Of a stretch of 34,328 nucleotides of DNA, positions 30,675 through 34,328 are shown piece after piece (positions within the stretch are counted from its first letter, which is position 1; each line of letters starts with the position of its first letter). Origin of the DNA: a virus; IMG/VR virus record IMGVR_UViG_3300039203_000129, positions 1 to 34,328 of that record, one strand, 5' to 3'. The notes beneath the pieces were generated by a model. The model was given only the letters and a program-made list of their open reading frames with translations, was not told where the DNA came from and did no database searches. A program made the position numbers and the translations under genes.

Positions 30675-30830
30675 CTAGTACCGCGCGCTGGCGCGCTGGC
30701 GGCGCGCGGCGATCCGCGCGTCAACCCGGCGTACCTCGTCGCGGCTGGCGGCTTCGCTGACCCAGGTGTGGGCCATGGCGGCGAGGAGCATGGCCGCGGC
30801 GACCATCCCCAGCATAATCATCATCGTCAT
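30675..30830 (-). CDS. Small single-span membrane protein
   Basis: 51 residues from ATG 30830; the longer open frame to 31031 runs through the promoter, so the internal start with AAGGGG nine bases upstream is used. Residues 3-20 (MMIMLGMVAAAMLLAAMA) form one membrane helix; the C-terminal 25 residues are basic (RRVDARIAARRQRASARY), suggesting an N-out, C-in orientation. Phages use such proteins in superinfection exclusion, host-membrane changes or lysis timing; which applies here is unknown. First gene of a three-gene operon. Confidence 0.7.
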   Translation of the reverse strand: MTMMIMLGMVAAAMLLAAMAHTWVSEAASRDEVRRVDARIAARRQRASARY

Positions 30831-30870
30831 GTCGGTCCCCTTTCGCTTCGCGGCTACGCGCCGTACTCGG

Positions 30871-30899
30871 ATGATACCGCTACGCAACGGTATACGCAA
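30871..30899 (-). promoter_or_regulatory. Promoter of the 30830-30012 operon, with operator in spacer
   Basis: Minus strand: -35 TTGCGT (30894-30899), 17-base spacer, -10 TATCAT (30871-30876). The palindromic operator ATACCG-N8-CGGTAT fills the spacer. The leader differs from the other cassettes: CGGC-GCGTA-GCCG replaces the common TACGGG/CCCGTA hairpin. Confidence 0.8.
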
Positions 30900-30948
30900 G
30901 CGCCACGGAGCGCTGGCCGGTGGTACCGCCGTTGGTACCACGCCGGCG

Positions 30949-30964
30949 TAGCCCAGATGGCCGG
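30949..30964. repeat. Upstream repeat module, copy 1
   Basis: TAGCCCAGATGGCCGG, 50 bases upstream of the -35 of the 30830 promoter, preceded by a GTTGGTACCAC segment also found near the copy at 33865. Role unknown; position suits an activator or polymerase-contact site. Confidence 0.6.
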
Positions 30965-31014
30965 CTACCGGGTGCGCCTGGCACGCGCCGCCCCGGCGCG
31001 CCGGAAACGGCAAA

Positions 31015-31041
31015 GCCCCCCGGTAGGGCATACCGGGGGGC
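31015..31041 (-). terminator. Intrinsic terminator of the 86-residue gene
   Basis: 11-bp stem GCCCCCCGGTA with TACCGGGGGGC (plus), five-base loop, 15 bases after the stop at 31056, followed on the minus strand by CTTTG. Confidence 0.75.
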
Positions 31042-31055
31042 GTGGCGGCGGGGGG

Positions 31056-31316
31056 CTAGGCCAGCACTTCGAGGAGCAGGGCGAGTAGGGTCTCGCGCTC
31101 CGCTTGGTAGTCGGCGCGGAAGGTGTCGAACGCCGGGTCGCTTGGTAGGTGGGCGAGCAGGTATTCAAGCGAGCGGACCTTCTGGCGCGCGTTCCACTCC
31201 TCCTGCAGAAGCAGCGAGCCGGGGGTATTGGTCGGGTGCGCCCGCTCGGCGCGCGCGGCGGCGGCGCGGTTCCATGCGCGCTTGTAGGTGGAGTAGGTGT
31301 CGCGGGTAAGGGCCAT
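31056..31316 (-). CDS. Hypothetical helical protein (cassette gene)
   Basis: 86 residues with GAAAGGA before ATG 31316. Helical, with a basic N-terminal half (TYKRAWNRAAAARAERAHP) and an acidic, leucine-rich end (TFRADYQAERETLLALLLEVLA). No domain recognised. It has its own operator-promoter, 5' hairpin and terminator, so it is a complete transcription unit. Confidence 0.7.
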   Translation of the reverse strand: MALTRDTYSTYKRAWNRAAAARAERAHPTNTPGSLLLQEEWNARQKVRSLEYLLAHLPSDPAFDTFRADYQAERETLLALLLEVLA

Positions 31317-31335
31317 GCGTGTATCCTTTCGCTCC

Positions 31336-31387
31336 TACGGGTAAAGCCCCGTACCTGGATGATACCGCTACGTACCAGTATACGCAA
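31336..31387 (-). promoter_or_regulatory. Promoter, operator and leader hairpin of the 86-residue gene
   Basis: Minus strand: -35 TTGCGT (31382-31387), 17-base spacer, -10 TATCAT (31359-31364); operator ATACTG-N8-CGGTAT has one mismatch. Leader hairpin TACGGG/CCCGTA spans 31336-31353, starting at the predicted transcription start (about 31352). Confidence 0.85.
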
Positions 31388-31402
31388 GGGCTGGTCGGCG
31401 CG

Positions 31403-31418
31403 CCGGCCATCTGGGCTA
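31403..31418. repeat. Upstream repeat module, copy 2 (inverted)
   Basis: CCGGCCATCTGGGCTA, the reverse complement of copy 1, only 16 bases from the -35 of the 31316 gene. The flanking GGTACC is inverted with it, so the whole module has been flipped. Confidence 0.55.
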
Positions 31419-31474
31419 GTCGGCGCTGGTACCTTCGGCCGGCGCGCCGCCCCGGCCAGCGCCGGGGACGCGAA

Positions 31475-31503
31475 AGCCCCCGGTACGCGCGGTACCGGGG
31501 GCT
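31475..31503 (-). terminator. Intrinsic terminator of the 194-residue gene
   Basis: 12-bp stem AGCCCCCGGTAC with GTACCGGGGGCT, five-base loop, 13 bases after the stop at 31516, followed by a short TTTC on the minus strand. Confidence 0.75.
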
Positions 31504-31515
31504 GGGGCGGCGCGG

Positions 31516-32100
31516 CTACCGGCGCTCGCCCAGCATCGCGTCGGCAAGCTCCTCCTCCAGGTCGTTGCTCTGGTACGCGGGGTTGCTCGCTCGGCCTTCG
31601 ACCATCTCCGCGAGGTGCTCCTCCTCCTCGGCCGCGCCGCGGGGATCGTCCGCGTACAGCGCGCCTTGATCCTTGATGTAGCGAGCGAGCATCCATTCGG
31701 TCGCTTCCTCGCGGGTAGCGAAGCCGCCGCGCTGCGCGCCGGACGCGCCGTGTACCACGTACAGGGGGGTTTCGCCCAGCCCGCATACGCGGAGGACGCG
31801 CGCGCCTTGCTGGGGGTTCCATTCGTCCGCTACCAAGCGGTCGAGGCTTGCTTGCAGGTCGCGCGCCTTGTCGGCGGCGAGGGCGGCGTCCACGGCGGCG
31901 CTGAACGCCTGCCAGTCGGCTTCGGTGGCCAGGACCGACTGAGGGCGGCGGCGCGCCGCCATGCGGCTGGCGACCAGCGCGTCGGCCGCTCGGTCCGCGG
32001 CGCGGGCCTTAGCGGCGGCGGCGCGGTTCTCGTCGCCGTAGGCGCTGCGCTCGCGGATGCCGGCGATGCTGGCTTGCATTTCGGGGGAGGGCTGGTACAT
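31516..32100 (-). CDS. Hypothetical protein, 194 residues (largest cassette gene)
   Basis: GAAAGGA lies six bases before ATG 32100. The N-terminal 75 residues are Ala/Arg rich and helical (ENRAAAAKARAADRAADALV), then DWQAFSAAVDAALAADKARDLQ. A central beta-like core, ARVLRVCGLGETPLYVVHG, leads to GGFATREEATEWMLARYI, a strand-helix pattern seen in small substrate-reading domains. The C-terminus is strongly acidic (EEEEHLAEMVEG, DLEEELADAM). No function can be assigned. It has its own promoter and terminator. Confidence 0.7.
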   Translation of the reverse strand: MYQPSPEMQASIAGIRERSAYGDENRAAAAKARAADRAADALVASRMAARRRPQSVLATEADWQAFSAAVDAALAADKARDLQASLDRLVADEWNPQQGARVLRVCGLGETPLYVVHGASGAQRGGFATREEATEWMLARYIKDQGALYADDPRGAAEEEEHLAEMVEGRASNPAYQSNDLEEELADAMLGERR

Positions 32101-32119
32101 GTGGGTTCCTTTCGGCTGC

Positions 32120-32171
32120 TACGGGTAAATCCCCGTAACAGGATGATACCGGCACGTACCGGTATACGCAA
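32120..32171 (-). promoter_or_regulatory. Promoter, operator and leader hairpin of the 194-residue gene
   Basis: -35 TTGCGT (32166-32171), 17-base spacer, -10 TATCAT (32143-32148); operator ATACCG-N8-CGGTAT. Leader hairpin TACGGG/CCCGTA at 32120-32137. This copy lacks the upstream TAGCCC module. Confidence 0.87.
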
Positions 32172-32177
32172 GGGCCA

Positions 32178-32203
32178 GGGGGCGGCACGGCGCGCCGTCC
32201 CCC
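32178..32203 (-). terminator. Imperfect hairpin after the 65-residue gene
   Basis: The palindrome ACGGCGCGCCGT is flanked by GGGGG and CCCCC with a four-base bulge, 11 bases after the stop at 32214. It stands where the other cassettes have terminators but has no U tract. Confidence 0.4.
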
Positions 32204-32213
32204 GGAGGTACCA

Positions 32214-32411
32214 TCAGCGGCTAGTACCTGTGGCGATGCGCACCCAATCGGCGTGGGCGTCGAGCGTGCGCTGATCGGTGCGGCCGTACCGGCGCAAGGC
32301 GTCGCCGTAGGCGTCGTAAGCGGCGAAGTTGGCCGCTTCCTGCACGAGGCTGGTGCGCCGGAGCGTCGGCGCTGGATTGCTCGGTTGGTATAGGCGGTTG
32401 TAGTGGTCCAT
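32214..32411 (-). CDS. Small hypothetical protein (cassette gene)
   Basis: 65 residues with GAAAGGA before ATG 32411. Tyrosine-rich N-terminus (MDHYNRLYQPSNPAP), then a helical stretch (EAANFAAYDAYGDALRRYG) and DAHADWVRIATG. No family recognised. It has its own promoter with a perfect 20-base palindromic operator. Confidence 0.68.
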   Translation of the reverse strand: MDHYNRLYQPSNPAPTLRRTSLVQEAANFAAYDAYGDALRRYGRTDQRTLDAHADWVRIATGTSR

Positions 32412-32433
32412 GGCGGTAGCTTCCTTTCGGCTC

Positions 32434-32486
32434 CTACGGGAAAACCCCGTAGCCGGATGATACCGCTACGTAGCGGTATCCTGCAA
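32434..32486 (-). promoter_or_regulatory. Promoter, operator and leader hairpin of the 65-residue gene
   Basis: -35 TTGCAG (32481-32486), 18-base spacer, -10 TATCAT (32457-32462). The operator at 32460-32479 is a perfect 20-base palindrome. Leader hairpin CTACGGG/CCCGTAG (32434-32452) is 7 bp with a changed loop (GTTTT in the RNA sense) but an intact stem. Confidence 0.85.
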
Positions 32487-32524
32487 ACCCCGTGCGCCGG
32501 CGCGCCGGAGGTACCAGCCTGGCA

Positions 32525-32540
32525 TAGCCCAGATGGCCGG
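32525..32540. repeat. Upstream repeat module, copy 3
   Basis: TAGCCCAGATGGCCGG, 39 bases upstream of the -35 of the 32411 gene and preceded by GGTACCA. Confidence 0.6.
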
Positions 32541-32769
32541 CGCGGCCGCCGGCCAGCGCGCCGGTACCGCGCCGCCCCGGCGCGCAACCCCCACAACCGC
32601 GCCACGTTGGCGCACACGGCCAAGACCCCGCCGGCCTGCCACTTCCTACCGTTGCCGAGAACGAACGCGGCGTACCGGGGGACGTGGCGCGCCGTTCCGG
32701 GTAGCCGGCGCGGCGCCGGGGCGGCGTGTACCCTACGGCGCGCCGGCCAGGCGAGCGCCGGAAACGGAA

Positions 32770-32800
32770 AAGCCCCCCGGTACCGCGTACCGGGGGGCTT
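32770..32800 (-). terminator. Strong intrinsic terminator of the 80-residue gene
   Basis: 14-bp stem AAGCCCCCCGGTAC with GTACCGGGGGGCTT, three-base loop, 15 bases after the stop at 32815, followed on the minus strand by TTTTCC. Confidence 0.82.
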
Positions 32801-32814
32801 GGGGGAAGGCGCGT

Positions 32815-33057
32815 CTACCGTGCGCCGGTAGCCATGGCGCGTAGCGCGGAGCCGATCCCGGCGTTCTCGGCGGTAAGGGTAGAGGCTTCGGCGTTGAGGG
32901 TGGCGATGCGCGCGATCCCGGCCGGACCGGCGTTGAAGTTGTTTTCCTGCATATACGGTAGGCGAGCGATTAGCTCCGAGATGGCTACCAAGCGCGCGGC
33001 GTTCGCGTCGCGGCGGGTCTGGAGGCTCGCTACCTGGGTCTTGATCGTCAGCTTCAT
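32815..33057 (-). CDS. Small coiled-coil hypothetical protein (cassette gene)
   Basis: 80 residues with GAAAGGGA before ATG 33057. Heptad-like helices (TQVASLQTRRDANAARLVAI and LNAEASTLTAENAGIGSAL) with a short NNFNAGPAG turn between suggest an antiparallel helical hairpin or dimer. No known family. It is a complete promoter-to-terminator unit. Confidence 0.7.
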   Translation of the reverse strand: MKLTIKTQVASLQTRRDANAARLVAISELIARLPYMQENNFNAGPAGIARIATLNAEASTLTAENAGIGSALRAMATGAR

Positions 33058-33076
33058 TTGTTTCCCTTTCGGCTCC

Positions 33077-33127
33077 TACGGGTAACTCCCCGTACTTCAA
33101 GATACCGGCGCGCAACGGTATACGCAA
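33077..33127 (-). promoter_or_regulatory. Promoter, operator and leader hairpin of the 80-residue gene
   Basis: -35 TTGCGT (33122-33127), 17-base spacer, -10 TATCTT (33099-33104); operator ATACCG-N8-CGGTAT. Leader hairpin TACGGG/CCCGTA (33077-33094) with loop GAGTTA instead of GATTTA in the RNA sense. Confidence 0.85.
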
Positions 33128-33165
33128 GCCCTTTCCGGCGCGGTAGCCGATGGTACTAGGCCGGG

Positions 33166-33181
33166 TAGCCCATCTGGCCGG
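33166..33181. repeat. Upstream repeat module, copy 4
   Basis: TAGCCCATCTGGCCGG, 39 bases upstream of the -35 of the 33057 gene. The centre reads ATCT where copies 1 and 3 read AGAT. Confidence 0.6.
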
Positions 33182-33270
33182 CGCGCCCTTTTATAGCGTG
33201 CAGGCTGCGCAACGGCCAGGCGTACCGGGGCGGCGCGCCGGCCATGCCGGGGGGCGCCTACCGGGACGGG

Positions 33271-33305
33271 CGTGACCCCAAAGGGCGCCGGTCTTTGGGG
33301 TCACG
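33271..33305 (-). terminator. Hairpin after the 78-residue gene
   Basis: 13-bp perfect stem CGTGACCCCAAAG with CTTTGGGGTCACG, nine-base loop, 17 bases after the stop at 33322. Its arms differ from the GGTACC-type terminators of the other cassettes and lack a U tract on the minus strand. Confidence 0.6.
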
Positions 33306-33321
33306 TTGGCGCGTACCGCCG

Positions 33322-33558
33322 TTACGCGCTGCGCGGTAGGCGCACGCCGCACCCGGCCGCGGCGGCGCTGGCTCGCTCCAGCTCCCCGCGCGCATCGGCC
33401 AACGCCGCCGCGCGGTAGGCGCACGGCTCCTCGCCGTACCAACGCTCGCGCGCCGCTACTTGCTCGGTCGCTCGCTCTACGGCGTAGGCGGCTACGCGCT
33501 TGGCCTTGCGCGCCAGCGCCGCGCCGGTCATCAGCGGTAGGCTGTTGCTTGCTTGCAT
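33322..33558 (-). CDS. Hypothetical protein, second gene of a two-gene cassette
   Basis: 78 residues. Basic helix (ALARKAKRVAAYAVERATEQ), RERWYGEEPCAYRAAAL, then Ala-rich helix ADARGELERASAAAAG. Starts one base after the stop of the 64-residue gene with no strong ribosome site, so it is probably translated by coupling. Function unknown. Confidence 0.65.
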   Translation of the reverse strand: MQASNSLPLMTGAALARKAKRVAAYAVERATEQVAARERWYGEEPCAYRAAALADARGELERASAAAAGCGVRLPRSA

Positions 33559-33559
33559 C

Positions 33560-33754
33560 CTATGCCCCGATCAACCAGCAAGCAAGGCGCTGCCGGAGGC
33601 TTAGCTTGCTCGCGGGCCCGCCCAAGGCGGCGATGCGCTCGGCTCGCGTCTTGCGCGCGGCTCGCTCGTTGATGCAGCGGGCGATTGTTTCGAGGTGCGC
33701 GCCGGAAAGGCTCTCGTCTTCGAGGATTTCCCACATTAGCTTGCTGGCGTTCAT
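33560..33754 (-). CDS. Small hypothetical protein, first gene of a two-gene cassette
   Basis: 64 residues with AAGGGA before ATG 33754. Helical: NASKLMWEILEDESLSGAHL, ETIARCINERAARKTRAER and KLSLRQRLACWLIGA. The first 35 residues could be a small helix-turn-helix-like fold, but this is not certain. It shares a promoter with the 78-residue gene. Confidence 0.68.
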   Translation of the reverse strand: MNASKLMWEILEDESLSGAHLETIARCINERAARKTRAERIAALGGPASKLSLRQRLACWLIGA

Positions 33755-33773
33755 CGTTCGTCCCTTCGACTCC

Positions 33774-33825
33774 TACGGGTAAATCCCCGTACCAGGATCA
33801 TACCGGTACGCTACGGTATACGCAA
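33774..33825 (-). promoter_or_regulatory. Promoter, operator and leader hairpin of the 64/78-residue cassette
   Basis: -35 TTGCGT (33820-33825), 17-base spacer, -10 TATGAT (33797-33802); operator ATACCG-N8-CGGTAT in the spacer. Leader hairpin TACGGG/CCCGTA (33774-33791) begins at the predicted start of transcription (about 33790). Confidence 0.87.
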
Positions 33826-33864
33826 GCGGCTGATGGCGCGGCCGCCGTTGGTACTACCCACCGG

Positions 33865-33880
33865 TAGCCCATCTGGCCGG
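33865..33880. repeat. Upstream repeat module, copy 5
   Basis: TAGCCCATCTGGCCGG, 40 bases upstream of the -35 of the 33754 cassette, preceded by GTTGGTACTAC. Confidence 0.6.
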
Positions 33881-33928
33881 CGTACCGCGCGGTACGCCGG
33901 CCAGGCAGCAGCATCGCCCAAAACGAGG

Positions 33929-33960
33929 CAGCCCCCGGTACCGCGCGGTACCGGGGGCTG
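33929..33960 (-). terminator. Intrinsic terminator of the 99-residue gene
   Basis: 14-bp perfect stem CAGCCCCCGGTACC with GGTACCGGGGGCTG, loop of four, 12 bases after the stop at 33972; CCTCGTTTTGGG follows on the minus strand. Confidence 0.78.
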
Positions 33961-33971
33961 CGCGTTGGCGG

Positions 33972-34271
33972 CTAGACCTCTTGCTGGCCGAGGTAGGCGA
34001 GCTTGGCGGCGCATGCGCGGTCCTCGGCGCGTAGGGCGTCGCGGATGCCTTCGACGGTGGCGATGGCCAGCGCCGTATCCGTGACCGAGCAAGGCGCGTG
34101 GTCGAGGTTCAGGGCCGCATGCATGGTCGTGGCGGCGATGGCGAGGTGGTAGATGCTGGTCGCCAGCTCCGCGCGCCGGTAGTTGAGCGTCTCTACCGTC
34201 GCCTTGAAGGCCGCGGCGTTCGCGGCGTCCATGCGCTCGCTGGGGGTCATCGTGGCGGTCGTGGTGGTCAT
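33972..34271 (-). CDS. Hypothetical protein, 99 residues (cassette gene)
   Basis: GAAAGGA lies seven bases before ATG 34271. A Thr-rich start (MTTTTATMTPSERMDAANAA) is followed by helices FKATVETLNYRRAELATSIY and HLAIAATTMHAALNLDHAPC, then ATVEGIRDALRAEDRACAAK. All-helical, no family recognised. It has the common leader hairpin and its own terminator; most of its promoter is beyond the right edge. Confidence 0.7.
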   Translation of the reverse strand: MTTTTATMTPSERMDAANAAAFKATVETLNYRRAELATSIYHLAIAATTMHAALNLDHAPCSVTDTALAIATVEGIRDALRAEDRACAAKLAYLGQQEV

Positions 34272-34290
34272 TGGTGTTCCTTTCGCGTCC

Positions 34291-34319
34291 TACGGGTAAA
34301 TCCCCGTACTCAGATGGTA
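34291..34319 (-). promoter_or_regulatory. Leader hairpin and -10 of the 99-residue gene (promoter cut by edge)
   Basis: Hairpin TACGGG/CCCGTA at 34291-34308 and a -10-like TACCAT at 34314-34319 keep the cassette spacing. The -35 and most of the operator would lie past 34328. Confidence 0.65.
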
Positions 34320-34328
34320 CCGGGACTG

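Larger units (their letters stand above)
32412..32814 (-). other. 403-base intergenic region
   Basis: Contains the promoter/leader of the 65-residue gene (32434-32486), an upstream module copy (32525-32540), three GGCGCGCC sites (32499, 32686, 32737) and the terminator of the 80-residue gene (32770-32800). Between about 32541 and 32769 I see no gene or clear signal. Confidence 0.6.

Noticed and set aside
30871-34319. Regularly spaced repeats taken as a possible CRISPR array
   Set aside because: Repeats are promoter-operator-leader units separated by genes of different length, not 25-40 base repeats with equal spacers; no cas genes.

Overview
The window is a GC-rich (by eye about two thirds G+C) segment of a tailed bacteriophage or prophage of the HK97-fold, long non-contractile tail (siphovirus) type. 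Every gene I can support lies on the minus strand, so the genome is best read from right to left. Evidence for a siphovirus is the ordered set terminase, HK97-type portal, MuF-like protein, prohead protease, major capsid protein, head-tail connectors, tail terminator, tail tube, frameshifted tail chaperones, a 1307-residue tape measure, tail hub, fibre and lysis genes, with no sheath or baseplate wedge genes. The host cannot be fixed from this sequence. Ribosome binding sites of the form GAAAGGA, frequent TTG and GTG starts, sigma70-type promoters and a stack of wall hydrolases suggest a high-GC bacterium, possibly monoderm. No integrase, repressor, replication gene, tRNA or CRISPR array is seen, so lifestyle is open.

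Right end (about 30.0-34.3 kb): ten small genes of unknown function. Most are packaged as self-contained cassettes: a sigma70-like promoter with a palindromic operator between the -35 and -10, a hairpin at the predicted 5' end of the mRNA, a GAAAGGA Shine-Dalgarno, one short ORF and a hairpin terminator. Six full promoters and one cut by the window edge share this layout. A second conserved motif lies upstream of five of them. This looks like an array of co-regulated accessory (possibly host-takeover or anti-defence) genes and is the most unusual part of the window.

28.6-29.5 kb and 26.3-28.6 kb: two DNA methyltransferase genes, overlapping and translationally coupled. The second is a four-part protein: ParB-like domain, first half of a methyltransferase, an inserted pyridoxal-phosphate (fold type II, ACC deaminase/D-cysteine desulfhydrase-like) domain, then the second half of the methyltransferase. 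It may make a DNA modification other than simple methylation.

13.4-26.3 kb: packaging and head genes (small and large terminase, portal, MuF-like protein, protease, capsid, a spike base protein of the gene-transfer-agent type), then connectors, tail terminator, tail tube and the G/GT tail chaperones with a canonical CCCAAAA -1 frameshift site. An unusual double stem-loop lies between the chaperones and the tape measure gene.

1-13.3 kb: tape measure with a C-terminal Cys/His peptidase-like domain, a hub protein fused to propeller-like and carbohydrate-binding-like modules, a repeat-containing tail fibre, a membrane/coiled-coil protein, a zinc-ribbon protein and three successive predicted wall-lytic enzymes: a glycosidase plus C39-like peptidase, a secreted CHAP protein, and a circularly permuted NlpC/P60-like protein that runs off the left edge.
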